Positions 1 to 6,680 of a stretch of DNA of 10,753 nucleotides are shown in pieces; within the stretch, counting starts at the first letter, position 1, and every line of letters begins with the position of its first letter. The notes below the pieces were generated by a model that was given only the letters and a program-made list of their open reading frames with translations, had not been told where the DNA came from and did not search any database. Made by a program: the position numbers and the translations under genes. Origin of the DNA: Deltaproteobacteria bacterium (GTDB taxonomy: Bacteria > Desulfobacterota_C > Deferrisomatia > Deferrisomatales > JACRMM01). The stretch is from contig JACRCS010000188.1 in the NCBI GenBank assembly GCA_016218905.1, positions 1 to 10,753 on the forward strand, given 5' to 3'.

Positions 1-10
1 GCGAGCCCTC

Positions 11-60
11 GACCTCCTCTCGGTGCGCCTGTAGGGGCTGTACCCAGTACCGAAGAGGTC
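11..60. repeat. Imperfect inverted repeat in gene-free DNA
   Basis: GACCTC (11-16) plus TCGGT (20-24) on the left pair with ACCGA (49-53) plus GAGGTC (55-60) on the right, with a small bulge. RNA from this stretch could fold into a hairpin with a ~24-nt loop. No T-tract follows, so it is not a convincing intrinsic terminator. It could be the tail of an element or of a transcript that begins outside the window. The gene-free stretch runs from 1 to 506. Confidence 0.3.
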
Positions 61-120
61 TCTTCTAGCGAAATCCAGCCTCAACGGGCACTTACGCTCC
101 TATGGCTCGGGAACTTCCGG

Positions 121-265
121 CTAGTACCTCAAACCACAAGTACCTGTGGCATTACCTGCATAGGGCGGCCCGTGGCCGCCATCCCCGGCTCGGGCGTCCA
201 AACGCAGCGGCGGGCACGGCCCGCCCTATGGCATTTCAACGCGAACTTGCGCATCGAGGTACTAG
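121..265. repeat. 145-bp inverted-repeat (MITE-like) element
   Basis: The outer ends are a perfect 10-bp inverted repeat, CTAGTACCTC at 121-130 and GAGGTACTAG at 256-265. Nested inside is a second, longer one: CATAGGGCGGCCCGTG at 159-174 matches the complement of 215-230 at 15 of 16 positions, and the match extends to 20 of 22 (159-180 with 209-230). The centre has a further GCGT-CCAA-ACGC mini-hairpin (194-205). The whole segment could fold into one long cruciform or hairpin. It has no coding capacity of its own, which suits a nonautonomous palindromic element or a structured RNA segment. No target duplication can be defined with certainty because the ends themselves are CTAG palindromes. 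The symmetry is directly visible; the MITE label is inference. Confidence 0.55.
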
Positions 266-284
266 AGTTCTCGCTGTTGCATCC

Positions 285-302
285 TGGCGAACCAGTTCGC
301 CA
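285..302. repeat. Perfect 7-bp hairpin
   Basis: TGGCGAA (285-291), loop CCAG, TTCGCCA (296-302) make a perfect short hairpin. It stands 20 bp beyond the 121-265 element and 64 bp before the heptad array. A short GCGAAC direct repetition follows around 323-336. There is no T-run on either side, so a terminator role is not supported. It may be a binding site or a remnant of repeat DNA. Confidence 0.3.
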
Positions 303-366
303 TGTAACGCAATGACGCGGCAAGCGAACGCGAACGCGCGAGCCTAAATATCCCGGTCTTTTCTGA

Positions 367-492
367 ATTCTACATTCTGCATTCGCACGTCCCTGCCATT
401 CTATATTCTACATTCTTCATTCTACATTCGCACCTTCCCGCGATCTTCATTCTTCATTCTACATTCTACATTCTTCATTCTACATTCTACAT
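367..492. repeat. Heptanucleotide array (ATTCTAC-like)
   Basis: About fifteen consecutive 7-nt units of the form ATTCTNC (ATTCTAC, ATTCTTC, ATTCTGC, ATTCTAT) run in phase. The array is AT-rich within GC-rich DNA. It is interrupted twice by the same pattern: a terminal ATTCGCA unit (381-387 and 426-432) followed by a 10-nt GC-rich spacer (388-397 and 433-442) that is 6/10 identical between the two. The last seven units (443-490) are continuous, the first of them missing one base. The array ends 15 bp past the 3' end of the minus-strand TPR gene, so on that gene's strand it reads as TAGAATG-type units in the probable 3' region. Its function is not known; it could be slippage-derived or a dispersed intergenic repeat family. 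Confidence 0.8.
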
Positions 493-506
493 GGTAGCTA
501 ACGAGC

Positions 507-2387
507 TTATCGCCTGGCCTCCGCGTCGCGGAGGTTGACCTGCGCCTCCTCGAACGTCGGATCAACGGCCAGCGCCTGCCGGAAGCAGTACGCCGCCTGC
601 TCGAAGAGGCCCTGCCGGGCGAAGGCGAGGCCGATCTTGTTGTGGGTGGGCCCGGCGGCTGGGCGCAGGCCCAGGCCGGCCGTGTAGTGGCGCCAGCCGT
701 CCTCGACCCTCCCCAGCTGGACTAAGAGGTAGGCGAGGTTGTAGCGGGCCTTGGGGAGCTGGGGGTCCAGGACGATCGCCCGCTCGTAGTGCCGGACGGC
801 GTCTGCGACGGCGCCCAGGCCGGCGAGCGCCCTCGCGAGGTTCATCTCCGCCCGGGCGTTCGTCGGATCCAGGGCGAGCGCCCGCTCCAGGTGCGACACC
901 GCCTCCGGAAGCCGGCCGAGGTCCGCCAGGACGTCGCCGAGATTGCTCTCGGCCGCGGACGACTCGGGCCAGGCGCGCACGGCCTCCTCGAACGCCCGCA
1001 AGGCGCCCTCCTTGTCTCCCCTCTCCGAAAGCGCCGACCCGAGGTTGTTCAGGACCACGTAGTTGCCGGCCGTGCTCTCGAGCGCGTGCCGGTAGAGGAG
1101 GACCGGATCTCTCCAGTAGCCGAGTTGGCCCCACGTGGCCGCGGCGCAGGCGAGGACCACCGCTGCCCCCGCCGTCCCGAGGATCGCCCTCTTCGCCTTC
1201 CATCCCGCCGCCAGGTCGCTCGCGCCCCAGACGACCGCCACGAAGACGCCGATCAGCGGAATGTACGTGTAGCGGTCGGCCCTGGCCTGGCTCCCCACCT
1301 GGAGGAGTCCGATCACCGGGAGGAGCGTGACCAGGAACCACGCCCACCCCACTGCCAGGTAGGGACGGCGGGCCCGCAGGCGGTACGCCGCGGCCGAGAT
1401 CGCCGCGAGGAGGAGCAGCGCCCCCAGGCTCTCCGTGAGGCCGATGGAGACCGGGAAGGGATAGTAGATCGCGAGGTCCCGCGGGAAGAGCGTCGAGCCG
1501 AGGTACTTGGCGTACGCCACCAGGGCGTTCTGCACCCGCAGGCCGGGGGGGCGCACCTCCAGGGTGTTGACGGCTCCCCCAGCGCGCTGGGCGTAGATCG
1601 TCACCGCCGAGGAGAGGAGCGAGAGGAGAAGGAAAGGGACCTTCTCCCCCAGGAGTCGCCACATCCCCCGCGAAGGTCGGGCGGCCCCTTCCCCGAAGCG
1701 GCCCAGGGGCCAGTAGTCGAGGAGGAGCAGCAGCACCGGTAGGGTGACGAGCATCGGCTTCGCCATGAGCCCGACGGCGAAGAGGCCGAGCGCCAGGAGG
1801 TAGCTCCCTGCCGCGGGGCGCCGGGCGTAACGCGCGTACGCGAGGAGCGTGAGGAGCAGAAACAGGCAGCTCAGCACGTCTTTGCGCTCGGCGACCCACG
1901 CCACCGACTCGACGTGGAGCGGGTGGAGGGCGAAGAGGGCAGCCACGGAGAGGCCCTTCCAGCGGGCACCCGTCAGCTCGGCGAGGAGCCGATAGAGGAG
2001 GAGCGAGCAGAGGACGTGGATCGCGACGTTGACCAGGTGGTGCGGTCCGGGCCGCACGCCGAAGAGCTCCACGTCCGCCATGTGGGAGAGCCAGGTGACC
2101 GGATGCCAGTTGGCGGCGGCGGTCCCGGTGAAGGCCCAGACCACGTTCTCGGCGGTGAGCCCCCTGTTGACGCGCGGATTCTCGGTGACGTACGCGGGAT
2201 CATCCAGGTTGAGGAAGCCGTGGTGCGCCGTCCGGGCGTAGACCGCGATCGTCAGGGCCAGCAGAAGGACGCAGGCGACCGTAGGCGCGAAAGCCCGTGC
2301 GCCCTCCGGGCTCGCGGGCGAGCCGGTGGCGCCCTTCGCCGTCTCCGGCCGGCGCCCGTCCGAGTTCCTTTCCGTTCGACGGGCCAT
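507..2387 (-). CDS. Polytopic GT-C-like protein with C-terminal TPR repeats (TMTC-like)
   Basis: This is a 626-residue membrane protein. After a short basic N-terminus comes a first membrane segment (about 33-51), then the extracytoplasmic motif LNLDDPAYVTENP with an Asp pair at 62-63. A WHPVTWLSHM stretch and the sequence LFALHPLHVESVAWVAERKD follow, and then many hydrophobic segments up to about residue 420. Residues ~442-626 form five TPR units with the usual spacing. This layout is that of bacterial relatives of eukaryotic TMTC O-mannosyltransferases: a GT-C fold using a polyprenyl-linked sugar, with TPRs that may hold a protein acceptor. Catalysis is inferred from family resemblance only. 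The ATG at 2387 is chosen because GGAGGAGACC sits directly upstream; the reading frame stays open for 58 more codons, but those run through a dispersed noncoding repeat. The gene diverges from the glycan genes to its right and ends in TAA. Confidence 0.85.
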   Translation of the reverse strand: MARRTERNSDGRRPETAKGATGSPASPEGARAFAPTVACVLLLALTIAVYARTAHHGFLNLDDPAYVTENPRVNRGLTAENVVWAFTGTAAANWHPVTWLSHMADVELFGVRPGPHHLVNVAIHVLCSLLLYRLLAELTGARWKGLSVAALFALHPLHVESVAWVAERKDVLSCLFLLLTLLAYARYARRPAAGSYLLALGLFAVGLMAKPMLVTLPVLLLLLDYWPLGRFGEGAARPSRGMWRLLGEKVPFLLLSLLSSAVTIYAQRAGGAVNTLEVRPPGLRVQNALVAYAKYLGSTLFPRDLAIYYPFPVSIGLTESLGALLLLAAISAAAYRLRARRPYLAVGWAWFLVTLLPVIGLLQVGSQARADRYTYIPLIGVFVAVVWGASDLAAGWKAKRAILGTAGAAVVLACAAATWGQLGYWRDPVLLYRHALESTAGNYVVLNNLGSALSERGDKEGALRAFEEAVRAWPESSAAESNLGDVLADLGRLPEAVSHLERALALDPTNARAEMNLARALAGLGAVADAVRHYERAIVLDPQLPKARYNLAYLLVQLGRVEDGWRHYTAGLGLRPAAGPTHNKIGLAFARQGLFEQAAYCFRQALAVDPTFEEAQVNLRDAEARR

Positions 2388-2454
2388 GGTCTCCTCCGTC
2401 CTGCACGGCCGCGGAGGCCCGAGGATCTCCCGGGTGCCGGAGCAGTTCAAGCCG

Positions 2455-2503
2455 ATTTGTCTTTCTCTGCGGTCCTCTGCGCCTCTGCGAGAGACAGTCT
2501 TCC
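2455..2503. repeat. Dispersed repeat-like segment in the 5' leader of the TPR gene
   Basis: The plus strand reads TTTCTCTGCGGTCCTCTGCG followed by CCTCTGCGAGAGAC: iterated CTCTGCG units spaced 10-11 nt apart. Read on the minus strand it would encode SRRGAEDRRERQ. From general knowledge, CTCTGCG-iterated segments of this type recur between genes in many environmental bacterial genomes and give spurious Arg/Glu-rich peptides. I take it to be noncoding here, which supports the downstream start of the TPR gene. Recognition is from memory and no search was run. Confidence 0.5.
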
Positions 2504-2528
2504 ATCCGAGCCGCTGAGATTCCGGAAG

Positions 2529-2545
2529 AAGCCTCGCGGAGGCTT
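2529..2545. promoter_or_regulatory. Perfect inverted repeat next to promoter (possible operator)
   Basis: AAGCCTC, spacer GCG, GAGGCTT form a perfect 7-bp inverted repeat. It lies about 26 bp upstream of the extended -10 box for the plus-strand genes, inside the divergent region. That is a reasonable place for an operator or activator site serving one or both directions. An RNA hairpin in the minus-strand leader is the alternative. No regulator gene is visible in the window. Confidence 0.35.
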
Positions 2546-2552
2546 GAGCTCG

Positions 2553-2579
2553 TTTCCACAAAGTGGCCTGTGATACAAT
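2553..2579 (+). promoter_or_regulatory. Probable promoter of the glycan gene cluster
   Basis: TGATACAAT at 2571-2579 is a good extended -10 box (TG-N-TACAAT, 5 of 6 to TATAAT). The best -35 candidate, TTTCCA at 2553-2558, is weak and 15 bp away; an extended -10 tolerates a poor -35. Transcription would start near 2586, leaving a leader of roughly 120-190 nt before the GT39 gene depending on its start codon. The sigma-70 consensus is applied by eye, and the factor used by this organism is unknown. Confidence 0.45.
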
Positions 2580-2653
2580 CCGGGCCGGCAGCTGGTCCCC
2601 CGGTGAGGGACAAGTTCGCTACGTCTTTATCAATTTCGAATCGAGGGAGTCCA

Positions 2654-2707
2654 ATGGTCCGCGTCCCCGGGCGGGTCTCGCGCTTACAGAACAGGCAGCG
2701 TTGGTGA
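2654..2707 (+). CDS. Possible 17-codon leader ORF
   Basis: An ATG at 2654, preceded 4 nt away by GAGGGAG (2643-2649), opens the short frame MVRVPGRVSRLQNRQRW. Its TGA (2705-2707) overlaps an in-frame GTG (2704) of the downstream membrane glycosyltransferase as GTGA, an arrangement typical of translational coupling. The peptide is basic and resembles nothing I recognise. It may be chance, but it has the best ribosome-binding site in the leader. If real, the downstream protein would begin at 2704 rather than 2776. Confidence 0.25.
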   Translation: MVRVPGRVSRLQNRQRW

Positions 2708-2775
2708 AGGCTGAGGCGCGAGAGCTGCCCGCCGGCCGCCCTCGGGACGGCATCGGGAACGCAGCTGAAGTCGGG

Positions 2776-4485
2776 ATGGACGCCGCGGCCGGCACCCTCC
2801 GGCGCGTGCCTGTCCCGTTCCTGGGCGGCGTGGCCCGACTGGCGAAGCTCGGGCGAGGCCAGCTGCCGGTCGCGCTGGCGACGCTCGTATTCCTGCTCCC
2901 CTTCGTGAACAAAGCCTTCCACATCGACGATACGCTCTTCCTTTGGGTCGCCAGGCACATCCAGAGCCATCCGCTGGACTTCTACGGTTTCCAGGCCACC
3001 TGGTACAAGTCTGCGATGCCCATGGCCCAGATCAACCAGAACCCCCCGCTCGTCTCCTACTACTCGGCCCTGGTGACCCTCCTCTTCGGGTGGCGGGAGT
3101 GGGTGCTCCATCTCGCCTTTCTGGTGCCGGCGCTGGGCGTGAGCCTCGGGACGTACCAGCTCGCGAAGCGGTTCTGCGCGCGGCCGGGGGTGGCCGCGAT
3201 GACGGCCGTGGCGACCCCCGTCTTCCTCGTCTCGGCGACCAACGTCATGTCCGACGTGCTGATGGTCGCCTTCTACGTGTGGGCCGTCGTACTCTGGGTG
3301 CGCGGCCTCGAAGACCGGAGGCTCTGGTCGCTGGTGGGGGCGAGCGCCCTCATCGCGCTCTCGGCCCTGACGAAGTACTTCGGGCTCGCCGCGATCCCCC
3401 TCCTCGCCGCGTATACCCTCGCGAGGGACCGGGGCCTCAACCGGCGCTCCGCCGTCTTGCTGCTCCTCCTAGGGCCGATACTCGTACTCGCCGCCTACCA
3501 GGCTTGGACGGTCTCGATGTACGGCCGCGGACTCGTCTCGGGGGCCGCGACCTATGCCTTGACCCGAACAGCGGGAGTGGGGGGGGACCTCGCCGGAAGG
3601 GTAGCCTCGGGGCTCTCCTTCACCGGCGGCTGCGTCGCCTCGGCGCTCTTCTTCGCTCCGTATCTTTGGGCGCGCCGGGCGTGGCTCCTCGGCGGCGGGG
3701 TGCTCGGATTACTGGTGGTCGCCGCGCTGGCCGCCAGGGGTTCGCTGCTGGGCCTCGAATTCGCCGAGGATGGGGTCTACCGCTGGGGCCTCCTGCTTCA
3801 ACTGGCGCTCTTCATCACCGCAGGCCTCCACGTATTGTTCTTGGCAGCCGCCGAGCTGTGGGAGAAGAGGGACGCGCCGGCGGTGCTCTTGTTCTGCTGG
3901 ACGGCCGGGACCTTCTGTTTCGCCACCTTGCTCAACTGGACCATCAACGGGCGGACGGTTCTCCCGATGGTGCCGGCGGTCGGCATCCTCGTCGCCCGCC
4001 GATGGGAGCGCCGCGCTCCGACAAGGCCGATGTTTGCTCCCCACTTCGCTCTCTGGCCCGCCGCGGCCCTGGCGCTCGGCGTCACCTGGGCCGACTACGC
4101 GCTGGCGGGGACCCAACGCCAAGCCGTCCAGTCGATCTCGAACCATCTGCGCCCGCACGGCCGGAGGATCTGGTTTCAGGGGCACTGGGGTTTTCAGTAC
4201 TACATGGAGCAGACCGGCGCGAGGATTGCCGATTGGAAGAACTCCGTCCTGCAGCCGGGAGACTTCCTCGTCCTCGCCGGGACCAACTGCGACGGCTACC
4301 CCGTCGACGCCTCGTTCGAGCTCGTCGGCGAGTACAGCTTCGGGGCGACCCGGTGGGTCACCACCATGCACTGGCCTCCGGTGGGGGCCGGGTTCTACGC
4401 GAGCGTCTTTGGTCCCCTGCCGTACGTCTTCGGCGAGATTCCCACCGAGAAGTACTGGCTGTTCACGAAGCTCGAGGGCTCCTGA
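2776..4485 (+). CDS. GT39/ArnT-like polytopic membrane glycosyltransferase
   Basis: This 569-residue integral membrane protein belongs to the GT-C superfamily, PMT/ArnT-like (family 39). Such enzymes take a sugar from a polyprenyl phosphate and transfer it to a lipid or protein on the periplasmic side. Visible hallmarks are a first membrane segment (about 30-45), then HIDDTLFLWVARHIQ with the Asp pair at 51-52 where the catalytic acid of this fold lies, NPPLVSYYSALVTLLFG at 89-105, and at least nine further hydrophobic segments. A soluble C-terminal part includes WFQGHWGFQYYME. The start is uncertain: ATG 2776 gives a compact N-terminus ahead of the first membrane segment, but GTG 2704 and GTG 2563 are in frame. 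It diverges from the TPR gene and is followed after 55 bp by a GT2 gene, suggesting a shared transcript. Substrate is not deducible from sequence. Confidence 0.85.
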   Translation: MDAAAGTLRRVPVPFLGGVARLAKLGRGQLPVALATLVFLLPFVNKAFHIDDTLFLWVARHIQSHPLDFYGFQATWYKSAMPMAQINQNPPLVSYYSALVTLLFGWREWVLHLAFLVPALGVSLGTYQLAKRFCARPGVAAMTAVATPVFLVSATNVMSDVLMVAFYVWAVVLWVRGLEDRRLWSLVGASALIALSALTKYFGLAAIPLLAAYTLARDRGLNRRSAVLLLLLGPILVLAAYQAWTVSMYGRGLVSGAATYALTRTAGVGGDLAGRVASGLSFTGGCVASALFFAPYLWARRAWLLGGGVLGLLVVAALAARGSLLGLEFAEDGVYRWGLLLQLALFITAGLHVLFLAAAELWEKRDAPAVLLFCWTAGTFCFATLLNWTINGRTVLPMVPAVGILVARRWERRAPTRPMFAPHFALWPAAALALGVTWADYALAGTQRQAVQSISNHLRPHGRRIWFQGHWGFQYYMEQTGARIADWKNSVLQPGDFLVLAGTNCDGYPVDASFELVGEYSFGATRWVTTMHWPPVGAGFYASVFGPLPYVFGEIPTEKYWLFTKLEGS

Positions 4486-4540
4486 GCGCTGCAGAGCCAG
4501 TGGGCGTCTCCTCTGCCGGCGTGCGAGAGTCGAGATGTAG

Positions 4541-5494
4541 ATGAAGCTCATCATCCAGGTGCCCTGCTACAACGAGGCCGAGACCCTGGCCACCGCCCTG
4601 CGCGAGTTGCCCCGCCGGGTCGAGGGCTTCGGCAGCGTAGAGTGGCTCGTCATCAACGACGGTAGCACCGACGGGACCCCGGAGGTGGCCAGGCGGTGCG
4701 GCGTGGACCACGTCCTCAACCTGCCGAAGAATCAGGGTCTCGCCAACGCCTTTGCGGCCGGACTGGACGCCTGCATCAGCCTGGGAGCCGACGTCATCGT
4801 CAACACGGATGCCGACAACCAGTACGTGGCTGCGGACATCCCGGCACTGGTACGCCCGATCCTGGCGGGCAAGGCCGAAATCGTCGTCGGTTCCAGACCC
4901 ATCTCGCAGATCGCGTCCTTTTCGGCGAAGAAGAAGATGCTCCAGCGGATCGGGAGCGGCATCGTCAGGCTCTTCAGCAACACGGACATTCCCGACGCTC
5001 CGAGCGGGTTTCGTGCGATCAGCCGCGAGGCCGCCATGCGCCTGAACGTGTTCAACAGTTACACCTACACGTTGGAGACGATCATTCAGGCCGGCCAGAA
5101 GAACATCGCCATCACGTCGGTGCCGGTGAGGGTGAACGCCGAGTTGCGACCCTCGCGTCTCATGAAGAGCCTTCCTTCGTACATCAGAAGGTCCATCGTC
5201 ACCATCGTGAGGATCTTCGTCGTATACAAGCCGTTCCGGTCGTTCATGGCCGTTGGAGTGACCGTGTTCACCGCCGGGCTTCTTCTGGGCGTCAGGTATC
5301 TCTACTACTACTTTACCGACGGCGGCGCAGGGCACGTCCAGTCGCTCATTCTGGCGTCGATCCTCCTCGGCGTCGGTTTCCAGACGATGCTCACGGCCTT
5401 CCTGGCCGACCTCCTCGCGGTCAACCGGCGGCTCATGGAGGACGTGCAGTATAGGGTCAAGGCGTTGGAGTACACCGACAAGGCGCGGGAATGA
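4541..5494 (+). CDS. GT2 polyprenyl-phosphate glycosyltransferase (DPM1/ArnC-like)
   Basis: This 317-residue GT-A enzyme likely moves a sugar from a nucleotide carrier onto polyprenyl phosphate at the cytoplasmic face of the inner membrane. The N-terminal domain (1 to about 200) shows the GT2 signature: VPCYNEAETL at 7-16, INDGSTDGT at 38-46, the metal-binding DAD at 90-92 within TDADNQY, and VGSRP at 116-120. The acceptor-side stretch is DAPSGFRAISREAA (152-165). Two hydrophobic segments follow (about 233-257 and 267-293) with a charged tail, the architecture of ArnC/GtrB-type enzymes rather than soluble DPM1. The ribosome-binding site before the ATG is weak (GAGAG at 4525-4529, 11 nt away). 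It sits between a GT39-type transferase, which needs such a lipid-linked donor, and a sugar aminotransferase. A donor-loading role for the upstream gene is the natural reading but remains inference. Confidence 0.88.
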   Translation: MKLIIQVPCYNEAETLATALRELPRRVEGFGSVEWLVINDGSTDGTPEVARRCGVDHVLNLPKNQGLANAFAAGLDACISLGADVIVNTDADNQYVAADIPALVRPILAGKAEIVVGSRPISQIASFSAKKKMLQRIGSGIVRLFSNTDIPDAPSGFRAISREAAMRLNVFNSYTYTLETIIQAGQKNIAITSVPVRVNAELRPSRLMKSLPSYIRRSIVTIVRIFVVYKPFRSFMAVGVTVFTAGLLLGVRYLYYYFTDGGAGHVQSLILASILLGVGFQTMLTAFLADLLAVNRRLMEDVQYRVKALEYTDKARE

Positions 5495-5525
5495 TCCGCG
5501 TCGGAGCTTGGAGTGCGTATCCGTA

Positions 5526-6677
5526 ATGCGAAAAGCCTTCTTGGTCTTCGGGCGGCCGCTGATCGAACAGGAGGAGATGGACGAGGTCCTGGACTCGATG
5601 GCGAAGGCCTGGCTCGGAACGGGCGAGAAAGCGTCCCGGTTCGAGAGCGCTTTTGCCCGCTATAAGGGGACCGACCATGCCGCCGCGGTGAACTCCTGCA
5701 CGGCCGCGCTCCATCTATCCTGCCTCGCGTTGGGACTGAAACCGGGAGATGAGGTCATCACCACCCCGATGACGTTCTGCGCGACCGCCAACGCCATCAT
5801 CCATTCCGGTGCTCGGCCCGTACTGGCCGACATCGACCCGCTCACCCTGAACATCGATGTGCGCGAAATCGAAAGGCGAATCACGTCCAGGACCCGAGCC
5901 GTTCTCGTGGTTCATTTCGCCGGCCGTCCTTGCGACATGGATGCCATCGTCGATCTGGCCCGTTCGCGCGACCTCAGGATCATCGAGGATTGCGCTCACG
6001 CCATCGAGACGGAATACAAGGGCAAGAAGGTCGGCACCATCGGTGATTTGGGGTGCTTCAGCTTCTACGCCACCAAGAACATCACCACCGGCGAGGGGGG
6101 GATGGTGATCAGCCGGGACGAAGCCATGATCTCGCGGATCAAGATCATGGCTCTCCACGGGCTGAGTCACGACGCCTGGAAACGTTTTTCTGACTCCGGC
6201 TACAAGCACTACTACGTCGAAGAGGTCGGCTTCAAATACAATATGATGGATCTGCAGGCCGCAATCGGTCTCCATCAGCTGCGGAGAATAGACGATTACT
6301 GGAAGAGAAGAGAGGCTATCTGGCACAGGTACATGGAGGCTTTCAGCGATCTCGATATCGGGCTTCCTGCTCCGGTCCACGAGGACATCCGACACGCGTA
6401 CCACCTGTTCACCATACGCATCGATCCGCGCAAGATCGGCGTGAGCAGGGACGGCTTCTTGGATGCCATGACGGCCCTGCAGATCGGAGTAGGCGTTCAC
6501 TACCTGTCCATACCGGAGCACCCGTACTATCAGAGGAGCTTCTCCTGGCGGCCGGAAGATTATCCCCATGCGTGCGCCTTCGGCCGGGAGACGGTGAGTC
6601 TGCCCCTCTCTCCCGGCCTCACGGACGAGGACGTGGAAGACGTGATCCGTGCGGTGCGCCGGGTGTTGCAGAAGTAG
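5526..6677 (+). CDS. DegT/DnrJ/EryC1/StrS PLP sugar aminotransferase (ArnB-like)
   Basis: This 383-residue fold-type I PLP enzyme transfers an amino group, usually from glutamate, to a keto sugar on a nucleotide carrier. Motifs in order: GRPLIEQEEMDEV near the N-terminus, NSCTAALHL for phosphate binding (about 57-65), IIEDCAHA with the pyridine-nitrogen Asp at 155, and SFYATKNITTGEGGM with the Schiff-base Lys at 184. GFKYNMMDLQAAIG follows, and then a C-terminal HYLSIPEHPYYQ segment shaping the active site. The GVSRDGFLDAMTALQIGVGVHY region reads much like E. coli ArnB from memory, but PglE, PseC and perosamine synthases share these features. The ATG at 5526 fits the family's usual N-terminus, with GGAG 12 nt upstream; a TTG at 5508 is in frame. 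It follows the GT2 gene after 31 bp and precedes the next gene by 3 bp, so co-translation is likely. Confidence 0.92.
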   Translation: MRKAFLVFGRPLIEQEEMDEVLDSMAKAWLGTGEKASRFESAFARYKGTDHAAAVNSCTAALHLSCLALGLKPGDEVITTPMTFCATANAIIHSGARPVLADIDPLTLNIDVREIERRITSRTRAVLVVHFAGRPCDMDAIVDLARSRDLRIIEDCAHAIETEYKGKKVGTIGDLGCFSFYATKNITTGEGGMVISRDEAMISRIKIMALHGLSHDAWKRFSDSGYKHYYVEEVGFKYNMMDLQAAIGLHQLRRIDDYWKRREAIWHRYMEAFSDLDIGLPAPVHEDIRHAYHLFTIRIDPRKIGVSRDGFLDAMTALQIGVGVHYLSIPEHPYYQRSFSWRPEDYPHACAFGRETVSLPLSPGLTDEDVEDVIRAVRRVLQK

Positions 6678-6680
6678 CCG

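Noticed and set aside
102..347. An 81-codon ORF in the gene-free left end
   Set aside because: It spans the inverted-repeat element and the 285-302 hairpin, has no ribosome-binding site and no recognisable domain, so it follows from repeat sequence rather than coding.
562..1899. A 445-codon minus-strand frame overlapping the TPR gene
   Set aside because: It is a shifted frame of the same strand with Pro/Gly/Arg-rich low-complexity translation, while the main frame has membrane segments and TPRs.
2388..2561. A 58-residue N-terminal extension of the TPR protein
   Set aside because: The extension translates a dispersed CTCTGCG-type repeat (SRRGAEDRRERQ), while ATG 2387 has a strong GGAGG site and leads into a normal membrane-protein N-terminus.
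2943..4544. A 533-codon plus-strand frame within the GT39-like gene
   Set aside because: Arg/Pro/Gly-rich frame-shifted shadow; the other frame carries the HIDD motif and the membrane segments.
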